This document shows positions 1 to 6,009 of a stretch of 6,009 nt of DNA, piece by piece. Source of the DNA: JAXDBV01 sp034678415 (GTDB taxonomy: Bacteria > Bacteroidota > Bacteroidia > Bacteroidales > VadinHA17); the NCBI GenBank assembly GCA_034678415.1, contig JAXDBV010000204.1, positions 1 through 6,009 on the forward strand. The letters run 5' to 3'. A model generated the notes under the pieces. The model saw only the letters and a list, made by a program, of their open reading frames with translations. It was not told where the DNA came from and searched no databases. A program made the position numbers and the translations under genes. How positions within the stretch are numbered: position 1 is the first letter of the stretch; each line of letters opens with the position of its first letter.

Positions 1-71
1 GTCTCCTCTACAAAATTGATCCGGGGAATATCATCTAACTCACGGGCGTTGGACGACAGGATATCTTCCCC
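1..71 (+). pseudogene. Upstream coding remnant of the SAM hydrolase gene, interrupted by an in-frame TAA
   Basis: The frame of the downstream gene reads on leftwards to the window edge. From base 3 it gives LLYKIDPGNII, then TAA at 36-38, then LTGVGRQDIFP running into the Met at 72. Bases 1-2 (gt) fit the end of a Ser codon, which would make FSLLYKIDP. This resembles the family segment where a 'DNG(I/L)FSLL' motif leads to '(I/V)(V/I)EL'. The stop sits where Glu is expected, so one change from GAA to TAA would explain it. Coding character on both sides in one frame argues against the real gene starting at 72. It may be a true nonsense mutation, a sequencing error, or rarely a recoded stop. 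The catalytic N-terminal domain lies outside the window. Confidence 0.6.
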
Positions 72-485
72 ATGGGGGGTGTGCTGCTTGATGCTGCCTG
101 CCGCCTGGTTAACGGGGAACGGCCGGAGACCATAGGAACCCCCGTTGACCGGTTCAACAAACGCGTGCCCATGAGAGCAACCATTGAAGAATCAGTGATC
201 ACAGGCAGTATAATTTACATTGATTCTTATCAGAATGCCATCGTAAATATTACGGAGGAGCTTTTTAACCGGGTGCGTAAGAAAAGGAACTTTGATATAT
301 TTATCCAGAGCAACCATTACAGGATAAGCGCCCTCTCTGCCACCTATGCCGAGAGGCCGGTTGGTGAAATAGTGGTACTCTTCAATAGCCTGGGGCTCAT
401 GGAGATAGGCATCAACCACGGCCGGGCGGCGGAACTGCTTAACCTGAGTACAGGGTCAACCATCAGAGTAAAATTCAAGGAATAA
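72..485 (+). CDS. SAM hydroxide adenosyltransferase (DUF62 / SAM hydrolase family), C-terminal portion
   Basis: Members of this family hydrolyse S-adenosylmethionine to adenosine and methionine and are related to the SAM-dependent fluorinase and chlorinase. The 137 residues from the first Met after the TAA at 36-38 cover the end of the N-terminal domain (AACRLVNG, compare the family's AA.H.A.G) and the whole C-terminal beta-barrel domain. The latter shows GSIIYIDSYQNAIVNIT at about residues 45-61 (family G.V..ID.yGN..TNI) and GINHGRAAELL near the end. The full family length is about 260-290 residues, so roughly half is missing. No convincing ribosome site precedes base 72, so this Met is probably internal. 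Only 11 bp separate it from mazG, suggesting co-transcription. If the nonsense codon is real, the remaining product lacks most of the SAM-binding and catalytic domain and is probably inactive. Family assignment is firm; functional status is uncertain. Confidence 0.8.
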   Translation: MGGVLLDAACRLVNGERPETIGTPVDRFNKRVPMRATIEESVITGSIIYIDSYQNAIVNITEELFNRVRKKRNFDIFIQSNHYRISALSATYAERPVGEIVVLFNSLGLMEIGINHGRAAELLNLSTGSTIRVKFKE

Positions 486-496
486 AAACAGCAGGT

Positions 497-1273
497 ATGA
501 ACAGCAGGGAAAAGAAGCTGGAAGCAATGGGGATGCTTCTGGATATCATGGATGATCTGAGGATGAAATGCCCGTGGGACAGGCAGCAAACATTGCAGAG
601 CCTCCGCCCGCTCACCATTGAGGAGACCTATGAACTGGCGGAAGCCGTGTTGAAAAATGATCTCGACGAAATAAAGAAGGAGCTGGGCGACCTGCTCCTG
701 CACATCGTTTTTTATGCCAGGATTGCCGAGGAGGACGGACATTTTGATATCGGCGATGTAGCCCGGTCGATCAACGAAAAACTCATATACAGGCATCCCC
801 ATGTGTTCGGCGAAGTGAAGGTGAAGGATGCGGAAGAGGTGAAGGAGAACTGGGAACATCTGAAGATCAGGGAAGGAAACAGCCATGTACTCAGCGGTGT
901 CCCCTCCTCTCTTCCATCCATGATCAAAGCTAAACGGATACAGGAGAAAGCCAGGGGGGCAGGCTTCGACTGGAAAAACGCAAAGGATGTATGGATCAAA
1001 ATTGAAGAGGAGCTTGGCGAGGTGAAGCGCGAGCTTGACAACCGGTCGCCCGAAAAGCTGGAGGAAGAGATCGGAGATCTGCTGTTCTCCATCATCAATG
1101 CGGCAAGGCATCATAACATCGATCCCGACAACGCCCTCGAAAAAACGAACCAGAAATTCATGAGGCGTTTCTACCGCCTGGAAGAACTGACCCTGAGAAA
1201 AGGGAGGTCGCTTAAAGACATGAGCCTGGAAGAAATGGACCGCCTGTGGGATGAGGCAAAGCAGCTTGAATAG
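497..1273 (+). CDS. mazG: Nucleoside triphosphate pyrophosphohydrolase MazG
   Basis: A cytosolic house-cleaning enzyme that hydrolyses NTPs and dNTPs to the monophosphate and pyrophosphate with Mg2+, removing non-canonical nucleotides. The 258-residue protein is close to the usual 260 and has both tandem MazG domains. The first shows CPWD at 25-28, the metal-binding EE..E at 42-46 and KELGDLL at 61-67. The second repeats the pattern with EEELGE at 170-175 and EEEIGDLLF at 189-197. The C-terminal N..KF..R (218-223) and a W near the end also match the family. All acidic metal ligands appear intact in both domains. The ATG at 497 fits the conserved N-terminus; the leader has only a weak AGCAGG. 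It follows the SAM hydrolase gene by 11 bp, probably in one transcript, and ends facing the convergent M3 peptidase gene. Identification is confident. Confidence 0.95.
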   Translation: MNSREKKLEAMGMLLDIMDDLRMKCPWDRQQTLQSLRPLTIEETYELAEAVLKNDLDEIKKELGDLLLHIVFYARIAEEDGHFDIGDVARSINEKLIYRHPHVFGEVKVKDAEEVKENWEHLKIREGNSHVLSGVPSSLPSMIKAKRIQEKARGAGFDWKNAKDVWIKIEEELGEVKRELDNRSPEKLEEEIGDLLFSIINAARHHNIDPDNALEKTNQKFMRRFYRLEELTLRKGRSLKDMSLEEMDRLWDEAKQLE

Positions 1274-1326
1274 CAATCAGTGATCGTTGGCTCCCGGCCG
1301 TTGTGTCGCCATGCTAAGAGGTCAAC

Positions 1327-3048
1327 CTACCGGTACAGTTGTTCCAGTTCATTCCAGACATACTTCATCAGGCTGTTGATATAGGTTTCCGAGAAATCGA
1401 AGGGGATTCCCGCAGCCCTGTATATCTCAGGGATCGGTTTTGAATACCCGAGCCTCAGGGCCGACTCATAACGATCGAGCGTTCCGGAAGGATTTTCCCT
1501 GTAGTTGCGCCAGACAGATATGGCACCGAGCTGGGCAATGGCATATTCAATATAATAAAAAGGCATCTCGAAGATATGAAGCTGTCGTTGCCAGGCATAG
1601 GTAAGGTGCTCTTCCACACCGGTATAATCGACCACCGAGCTCATCTGTTCCATGGCGATATCGATCCATGCCTGGTCTCTCTCCCGGTGTGTATGACCGG
1701 GATGGGTATAAACCCAGTGCTGGAATGCATCCACGCATATGATCCAGGGGAGGATAGTGATGATCTCCTCCAACTGGTTTCGTCGTGCCCTCCTGATTTC
1801 TTCCACGTCATTGCTGAAGTGATGCCAGTGTTCCATGAAGATCAGTTCCATCGACATGGAAGCCAGTTCAGCCACTTCGGCGGGGAGCGATTTATATTCC
1901 ACCAGAGGCAGGCCGGCAGTGAGGAATGAATGGATGGCGTGGCCTCCCTCGTGAGCCAGTGTCTCCACATCCCGCTGGTTTCCCACGGCATTCATAAAAA
2001 TGAACGGCACGTTGCTTTCATATAAGGGGTAGTTGAATCCTCCGGGGGCTTTGCCGGGGCGCGATCCAAGATCCATGAATCCATGGCGATGCATCCGTTC
2101 CAGGTATTCCCCGTATCCGGGTCTTATCTCATTGAAGCATTGCACGGTTTTTTCCACCAGCTCATCCGGATGATCAAAGGGTTTGAAGGGTTCCCTTCCT
2201 GTGGGGTTCACATCAAGGTCCCAGGGCTTGAGCGCCCGGTAACCGAGGTCTTCCTGCCTCTTACGATGGATACGCTCCACGAGTGGCTTCACGTGTTTCC
2301 TCACGGCTGATCTGAAGAGCAGACAGTCATCTGCCGTATAATCGAACCGGCCGAGCTCAGCGAACTTATAATCGCGGTAGCTGGCAAAGCCGGCATTATT
2401 TGAAACCTGCATCCTTTTTCCGACCAGTTCGCTATACAGGTCCTGCAGTCGGCTCACCTGGGCGATTCTCTGGTGATGGATGAGGGCAAACACCTGTTCC
2501 CTTTTGTCCCTGTCGGTATCGCGGAGAAGGTTGGCAGCCTGCTGCAACGTAAGCTCTTTTCCACGGAAGTGAACCGTCAGCCCTCCCATGATACGCCCGT
2601 ACTCCTGTTCCGTCACCTGGAGGGCAGCCAGCAAGGGCACGTTTTCTTCACGAAACAGTTCAGTGCGCCGTTTAAGGGCGCGTATAAAGACAAGGTAGCG
2701 GTCGTTGTCGAGCTGGTCCAGCATACCTGCGCGGATTAGCTTCATATCGAGCTGATGTGACAGTTTCTCCGCTTCGGGAAAAATGGTTGTGATAAAGTAT
2801 TCAAACGCTGCCGACAGGCGGCTGTCGGTGGTGTCACAGTTCATGCGGATGTACCGCCATGCCTGTTCCTCCTCCATGGCCGATGACAGTTCGCTATGGT
2901 GTTGGAGCCACACCACCAGGTCATCCACGGAACGGAGCGGCCTGGTGAGCAAATTACGGTAATAAGGTTCAACCGATGACCATGAATCAATATACAGATC
3001 GTGCGGTAAAAAAGAACGTTTCTTTACAGGCAAATCCATGCCGGACAT
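1327..3048 (-). CDS. M3 family oligoendopeptidase (PepF/M3B type)
   Basis: A cytosolic zinc metallopeptidase that cleaves short peptides; no signal peptide or membrane segment is visible. The 573-residue protein has the metzincin-like zinc site HEGGH at 366-370, with His366 and His370 as ligands and Glu367 as catalytic base. The third ligand is probably Glu394, in AELAS, equivalent to the Glu of the family's AEV.S motif. Near the C-terminus, HIFEMPFYYIEYAIAQLGA (491-509) supplies the His and Tyr residues that bind substrate and stabilise the transition state. The mostly helical N-terminal half and PGKAPGGFNYP (331-341) also fit M3B enzymes. Length is typical of this Bacteroidota subgroup (about 560-600). 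The ATG at 3048 lies 16 bp after the DUF5606 stop; Met4 is a less likely alternative. There is no Shine-Dalgarno, as usual in this phylum. It is probably the last gene of a two-gene unit. The exact subfamily (pepF or a paralogue) is not certain. Confidence 0.92.
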   Translation of the reverse strand: MSGMDLPVKKRSFLPHDLYIDSWSSVEPYYRNLLTRPLRSVDDLVVWLQHHSELSSAMEEEQAWRYIRMNCDTTDSRLSAAFEYFITTIFPEAEKLSHQLDMKLIRAGMLDQLDNDRYLVFIRALKRRTELFREENVPLLAALQVTEQEYGRIMGGLTVHFRGKELTLQQAANLLRDTDRDKREQVFALIHHQRIAQVSRLQDLYSELVGKRMQVSNNAGFASYRDYKFAELGRFDYTADDCLLFRSAVRKHVKPLVERIHRKRQEDLGYRALKPWDLDVNPTGREPFKPFDHPDELVEKTVQCFNEIRPGYGEYLERMHRHGFMDLGSRPGKAPGGFNYPLYESNVPFIFMNAVGNQRDVETLAHEGGHAIHSFLTAGLPLVEYKSLPAEVAELASMSMELIFMEHWHHFSNDVEEIRRARRNQLEEIITILPWIICVDAFQHWVYTHPGHTHRERDQAWIDIAMEQMSSVVDYTGVEEHLTYAWQRQLHIFEMPFYYIEYAIAQLGAISVWRNYRENPSGTLDRYESALRLGYSKPIPEIYRAAGIPFDFSETYINSLMKYVWNELEQLYR

Positions 3049-3064
3049 GATGGTTTATATCGGT

Positions 3065-3643
3065 TTATTTTGAAAGGGGTTTCTTGCCTGCCGGGCTTTT
3101 CATTTTAGCCGGTGCTTTGGGCTTGGTGGCCTCCTTGTCAGCGCCGATGGCAGGTTTGGGCAGTTTCTTCACCCCCCTGGTTTTACTTTCCGTTTTGTCC
3201 GTCACCTGTTCAGGCACAGCTTCTCCTTCCTTCTCTTTATCTTCCTCTTTCCTGTCAAGGATATCGAGCATGCTTTTCTGCTGAAGTATATTATACCAGC
3301 TGATGATCTTTTTAATATCGGAAAGGTAGACACGCTGCCTGTCATAGTTGGGTATCACCTCTGCAAAATAGTCGAGCAGCACCTGTTTATCGGCTTTGTG
3401 ATCAGGTCCTTGCCCGCCCTTTTCTTTCTCCCGGATCTTGCGAAGCACTTCAACAAGCTTTGTTTCACCGTCGCCGGTAAATACAGCAATATCTTCCAGC
3501 GAACTGATCTTTGCCGTAGGATAGGCGTTCATTCTGTGTCCATCCAACAGCGATTCGACGATAATACCTGTACGGCCCTGGGCAATATTCCTGAACAAGC
3601 CGGGATACCCCGATATGGAAAGGATATCTTTTAATTCCGTCAT
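3065..3643 (-). CDS. DUF5606 family protein with lysine-rich tail
   Basis: A conserved protein of unknown function, known to me mainly from Bacteroidota. The recognisable domain covers about residues 1-130. It begins LKDILSISGYPGLF, continues with AQGRTGIIVESL (21-32) and a segment KISSLEDIAVFTGDGE (45-60), and ends with helices around the YDRQRVYLSDIKKIISWYN stretch (100-118). From about residue 131 to 192 the protein becomes low-complexity, rich in Lys, Glu, Pro and Ala, first mixed-charge and then strongly basic. It is probably disordered and could contact nucleic acid or another partner, but that is inference. No signal peptide, membrane segment or catalytic motif is seen. An AGGA lies three bases before the ATG, and a promoter-like element sits 28 bp upstream of the start. 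The M3 peptidase gene follows by 16 bp and is probably co-transcribed. Confidence 0.8.
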   Translation of the reverse strand: MTELKDILSISGYPGLFRNIAQGRTGIIVESLLDGHRMNAYPTAKISSLEDIAVFTGDGETKLVEVLRKIREKEKGGQGPDHKADKQVLLDYFAEVIPNYDRQRVYLSDIKKIISWYNILQQKSMLDILDRKEEDKEKEGEAVPEQVTDKTESKTRGVKKLPKPAIGADKEATKPKAPAKMKSPAGKKPLSK

Positions 3644-3671
3644 AATTCCTGTTTTTTGTTTGTAAAAATAA

Positions 3672-3679
3672 CAAATCTA
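3672..3679 (-). promoter_or_regulatory. Candidate Bacteroidetes-type -7 promoter element (TAGATTTG)
   Basis: Read on the - strand, the gap before the DUF5606 gene contains TAGATTTG, an exact match to the -7 consensus TAnnTTTG of the Bacteroidetes primary sigma factor. It lies 28 bp before the ATG, leaving a short A/T-rich leader. The upstream -33 element is weak: no TTTG at the expected spacing, only TTAG at 3699-3696, which overlaps the stop codon of the preceding gene. If real, it would let the DUF5606-M3 peptidase pair be transcribed separately from ybbR-coaE-dnaJ-like. Confidence 0.4.
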
Positions 3680-3699
3680 TTAACGGATACGTATGCTAA

Positions 3700-4416
3700 T
3701 TATGGTATGTTTCTTTCCCGTTTTATTTTCTCATACGCCTCATTCACTTTCTGGAATTTTTCCTTGGCCACTTTCTGAAAATCTTCTCCCAGGTATGTCA
3801 CTTTATCCGGGTGGTATTTGACGGCCATTTTCCGGTAGGCTTTTTTCACCTCCTCATCGGTTGCGGTAGGGCTGATTTCAAGCACCTTGTAAGTCCAGTC
3901 GGTATCGGGTATGTACATCGCCCGGATGGACGCAGTATCTTTCTCATTGATTCCCAGGTAGCCGGAGATACTGTTGATCACGCTGATCTCCCGGGGATGG
4001 ATCTGTCCGTCGGCGTTTGAGACACCGTAAAGCATCTGGAGCAGTGCCAGCCTTGATGAATAATCGAGGTTATTCTTTATCTGGCGGCTCACCTGCTGGA
4101 GAGGGATGGTCTGCTGGAGAATATCCCTGAGCATACCTACCGCTTCGGCAGCATTCTGTTGTCCGAAGGCCTGGACAAGGTATTTCTTCACATAATCCAG
4201 TTCCGAGCGCACTACCTTTCCGTCGGCTTTCATCACGGCTGCAATGAGGACGAGGAGGCTTACGATAAAATCACCGGGGGTTGTTTGTCCCGGCGTATAG
4301 GTACGCACCTCTGTTGCATCGGCCAGCGATCCCAATGCAAAGCCTATGATACCGCCGATTGGGCCGAAGAAAGCCCATCCCAGGCCTCCGGCCAGCCATT
4401 TGGCAAAGCGTGCCAT
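3700..4416 (-). CDS. DjlA-like membrane co-chaperone: TerB domain plus C-terminal J domain
   Basis: The 238-residue protein has the layout of DjlA. First comes a glycine-rich hydrophobic N-terminal segment (about 9-32, with GGLGWAFFGPIGGIIGFALG), probably a membrane anchor. A TerB-like helical domain follows (about 48-168) with two acidic ADGK/ADGQ-type turns at 64-72 and 135-143. Last is a J domain (about 173-236) with the essential HPD triad at 202-204, preceded by the basic helix KKAYRKMAVKY. J domains stimulate the ATPase of DnaK (Hsp70); the anchor would place this one at the inner membrane with its J domain in the cytosol. Intact HPD predicts a working DnaK partner. The start is 12 bp after the coaE stop, indicating one operon. 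The client is unknown, and the placement beside ybbR and coaE does not reveal it. The djlA name is by architecture only, so no symbol is given. Confidence 0.85.
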   Translation of the reverse strand: MARFAKWLAGGLGWAFFGPIGGIIGFALGSLADATEVRTYTPGQTTPGDFIVSLLVLIAAVMKADGKVVRSELDYVKKYLVQAFGQQNAAEAVGMLRDILQQTIPLQQVSRQIKNNLDYSSRLALLQMLYGVSNADGQIHPREISVINSISGYLGINEKDTASIRAMYIPDTDWTYKVLEISPTATDEEVKKAYRKMAVKYHPDKVTYLGEDFQKVAKEKFQKVNEAYEKIKRERNIP

Positions 4417-4428
4417 TATTAAGTGCTT

Positions 4429-5028
4429 TTATCCTTCTTTTCCCGACATTCTTAACAAGCGGTTATGCACCGACAATACCTGAGGTATAATCATTAATTG
4501 TCCGTCATTCATAATGACATAGTGTGCATTCTTTATCCGTTCCTCCGCTCCGGCCTGCCGCATGACCCTGGCAGCAACCTCTTCCCTGCCCACACCATCG
4601 CGGTGGATCACCCTCTGTATCCTGATCTCCTCCGGCGCTTCGACGGTGATGATACGGTCAAACAGGGATGCCGCACCGCTCTCAACGATAATGGCAGCCT
4701 CATGAATAACGTATTTCTGATCTTCCTGTTTCCTCAACCAGATCCCGAAATCCCTGAACACGAAGGGGTGAACAATGCTGTTCACCTTTTCCAGCATGGC
4801 TTCATCATGAAAGACTATTTTAGCCACCTGTTTTCTGTCGAGGCCTTCCGGGGTATATATTTTTTCACCAAAGAGAGCCATGATCTGGTCTCTGATCCCT
4901 GCCTCCTCGTTCATGAGGAGCCTGGCCCGTTTGTCGGCTTCATAAACCCGTACATTCAGATGCCTGAAAATATCACACACGAGTGATTTGCCGGCGCCAA
5001 TACCGCCTGTCAGACCGATGGTTAACAT
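4429..5028 (-). CDS. coaE: Dephospho-CoA kinase
   Basis: Catalyses the last step of coenzyme A synthesis, phosphorylating the 3'-hydroxyl of dephospho-CoA with ATP in the cytosol. The 199-residue protein is normal length. Walker A is GGIGAGKS at 8-15. The catalytic or substrate-site Asp is Asp32 in EADKRAR. The CoA-domain signature NSIVHPFVF spans 83-91, with His-Pro at 87-88. The strand EAAIIVESG (110-118) is the Bacteroidota form of the classical VPLLFE motif. The lid and adenine region follows as RVIHRDGVGREEVAARVMRQ (139-158). The start ATG overlaps the ybbR stop by one base (TAATG), so its translation is probably coupled to ybbR. The gene for the TerB/J-domain protein follows after 12 bp. 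All key residues are present. Confidence 0.96.
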   Translation of the reverse strand: MLTIGLTGGIGAGKSLVCDIFRHLNVRVYEADKRARLLMNEEAGIRDQIMALFGEKIYTPEGLDRKQVAKIVFHDEAMLEKVNSIVHPFVFRDFGIWLRKQEDQKYVIHEAAIIVESGAASLFDRIITVEAPEEIRIQRVIHRDGVGREEVAARVMRQAGAEERIKNAHYVIMNDGQLMIIPQVLSVHNRLLRMSGKEG

Positions 5029-6009
5029 TATTTTTTTTCGATAATAAATTCAACATTCTGAGGATGTAACCTGACGATCCTGACATATTCAGGAGCCCTG
5101 TCAATGCTTGCTTTCAGCAGCTTCCCGGGAGCATCGAGGTAATTCCTGTAATCAACCGTGACGCGGAACATCTGTGGCTGTATCCTGGGGTAATCTTCCA
5201 GACCGACCAGGCAGGTGATATTGATCTTCCCCGGGAATACTTTCATCACGAGGCTGTCGGGTTCATGGATAACCTCCACCGGGACGGCATAGACCGCTTC
5301 GGTATATTCACTCACGGGTATGCTCACGGTCACCCTCCTGGTGGAGAGGATCACTTTTTCCACAGGGTGCAGTGGCATTTCCGTCTCGACGGATTCATTC
5401 AGATTCCGGTAAACAATGGGTTCTGTCTGCACGGAAAGGAGGGTATCGATCACGGCAGCAGGCCCGCTGATCATCACACTGTCAGGCTTCACCACAACCC
5501 CGCTTCTGAGCATGAATTGCTTGTCAAACTGTAGGTCGAGAACCGGCACCACTCTAACTTTCTTGCTCACCATGTTATCGAAAGTCAGAAAGATGGTATC
5601 GGGGGTTACCTGCAACAGGTTTAGTTCTTCGGGCAGCTGACGATTGAGCATTTCACGGGCTGAGGAAGTCAGGACATAGAACCTGGGGGGATCGGTGTTG
5701 GCGATCTGCCCGAATGGCTGATTCCTGAGATTATATACCAGGGACGAACGGCTGGCAATGATCGTATACCTCAGGAGGACGTTGCCGGGGCCCTCCACCC
5801 TCAGGTTCAGTATGGGAGGCAGCTCATTGGCCAGCACCTTCCCCTTGGGTACATTGGTATAGCGTACCTGGAATGGAATCACCGTTTCCGTGACCTTATT
5901 CAGCTCATTGAGGAACCAGAAAAGGATGGATATCAGCAGGAATAAGACGAATACGAAAATATTCTGATCCAGGCGGTATCTTTTCCGTTCTGGCGAAAGA
6001 ATGAAACGC
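5028..6009 (-). CDS. YbbR-like (CdaR-related) membrane-anchored protein, 5' end beyond window
   Basis: At least 326 residues are visible and the frame is open to the window edge, so the true start lies outside; a GTG at 5882 is internal, not the start. The visible N-terminus is basic (SPERKRYRLDQN), followed by a single membrane helix (visible residues 17-33, FVFVLFLLISILFWFL) and then an extracytoplasmic beta-rich region. That region has YbbR-type repeats, the last ending in DAPGKLLKASIDRAPEYVRIVRLHPQNVEFIIEKK, where the 'V..v.P..V.f.ie' ending is typical. In Firmicutes, YbbR (CdaR) modulates the diadenylate cyclase CdaA; no cyclase is visible here, and the role in Bacteroidota is poorly defined. 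It heads a probable operon with coaE, whose start it overlaps by one base. The family call is fairly confident; function is not. Confidence 0.85.
   Translation of the reverse strand, partial: RFILSPERKRYRLDQNIFVFVLFLLISILFWFLNELNKVTETVIPFQVRYTNVPKGKVLANELPPILNLRVEGPGNVLLRYTIIASRSSLVYNLRNQPFGQIANTDPPRFYVLTSSAREMLNRQLPEELNLLQVTPDTIFLTFDNMVSKKVRVVPVLDLQFDKQFMLRSGVVVKPDSVMISGPAAVIDTLLSVQTEPIVYRNLNESVETEMPLHPVEKVILSTRRVTVSIPVSEYTEAVYAVPVEVIHEPDSLVMKVFPGKINITCLVGLEDYPRIQPQMFRVTVDYRNYLDAPGKLLKASIDRAPEYVRIVRLHPQNVEFIIEKK
5910..5960 (-). other. Transmembrane helix of the YbbR-like protein
   Basis: Seventeen consecutive codons encode only hydrophobic or aromatic residues apart from one Ser, bounded by an N-terminal basic stretch and by NELNK on the C-terminal side. 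Under the positive-inside rule the N-terminus is cytosolic and the repeats lie in the periplasm. It lies upstream of the internal GTG at 5882, which confirms that GTG is not the gene's start. Confidence 0.75.

Noticed and set aside
344..1276. Long open frame of 310 codons on the - strand, opposite mazG and the end of the SAM hydrolase gene
   Set aside because: It lies antisense to two well-recognised coding regions, its translation resembles no family I know, and it is rich in Phe, Leu and His, as expected from the complement of Glu/Lys-rich helical genes.
1290..1310. Possible terminator hairpin around GGCTCCCGGCC
   Set aside because: The stem is only about 3 bp and no T-run follows on either strand.
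1576..1929. Open frame of 117 codons on the + strand, opposite the zinc-site half of the M3 peptidase
   Set aside because: Shadow of a conserved metallopeptidase gene; its His and Phe richness comes from the complementary strand.
4498..4986. Open frame of 162 codons on the + strand, opposite coaE
   Set aside because: coaE has all its catalytic motifs on the other strand; the opposing translation shows no recognisable domain.
5880..5882. GTG as the start codon of the YbbR-like gene
   Set aside because: The same frame continues upstream through a clear membrane helix and basic N-terminal stretch to the window edge, so the start lies outside the window.
1..6009. Mobile elements, CRISPR arrays, tRNA or rRNA genes, defence or toxin systems
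   Set aside because: No transposase, integrase, repeat array, tRNA-like fold or inverted-repeat ends were seen, and coding genes with normal composition fill nearly the whole window.

Overview
This window is a compact stretch of chromosomal housekeeping genes, most likely from a member of the Bacteroidota (Bacteroidales or a related anaerobic or marine lineage). Four things support that. The order ybbR-like, coaE, TerB/J-domain protein, DUF5606 protein, M3 peptidase looks Bacteroidota-like. DUF5606 is, as far as I recall, essentially confined to this phylum. The CoaE carries the EAAI..ESG variant typical of the phylum. The starts have A/T-rich leaders with little Shine-Dalgarno signal, and the one clear promoter-like element fits the Bacteroidetes -7 consensus TAnnTTTG. 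Base composition looks moderate and even, with no sign of foreign DNA.

Layout. On the + strand, bases 1-485 hold the C-terminal part of a SAM hydroxide adenosyltransferase (DUF62 family), cut by the left edge of the window and interrupted by an in-frame TAA at 36-38. It is followed 11 bp later by mazG (497-1273). The remaining genes are all on the - strand and converge on mazG across a 53 bp gap. Read in their direction of transcription they are: a YbbR-like membrane-anchored protein (start beyond 6009, end 5028), coaE overlapping it by one base (5028-4429), a TerB plus J-domain membrane protein (4416-3700), a DUF5606 protein (3643-3065) and an M3-family oligoendopeptidase (3048-1327). A 56 bp A/T-rich gap before the DUF5606 gene holds the only promoter candidate I can support. 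The leftward genes therefore probably form two units: ybbR-coaE-dnaJ-like, then DUF5606-M3 peptidase.

Functionally this is a maintenance cluster rather than a pathway: SAM hydrolysis and NTP clean-up on one side; coenzyme A synthesis, envelope-associated proteins, a membrane co-chaperone and intracellular peptide turnover on the other. I find no mobile elements, CRISPR arrays, RNA genes or defence genes, and no stretch above 300 bp without a gene. The most notable points are the nonsense codon in the SAM hydrolase gene and the A8 run at the ybbR/coaE junction, where a -1 slip would fuse the two frames.
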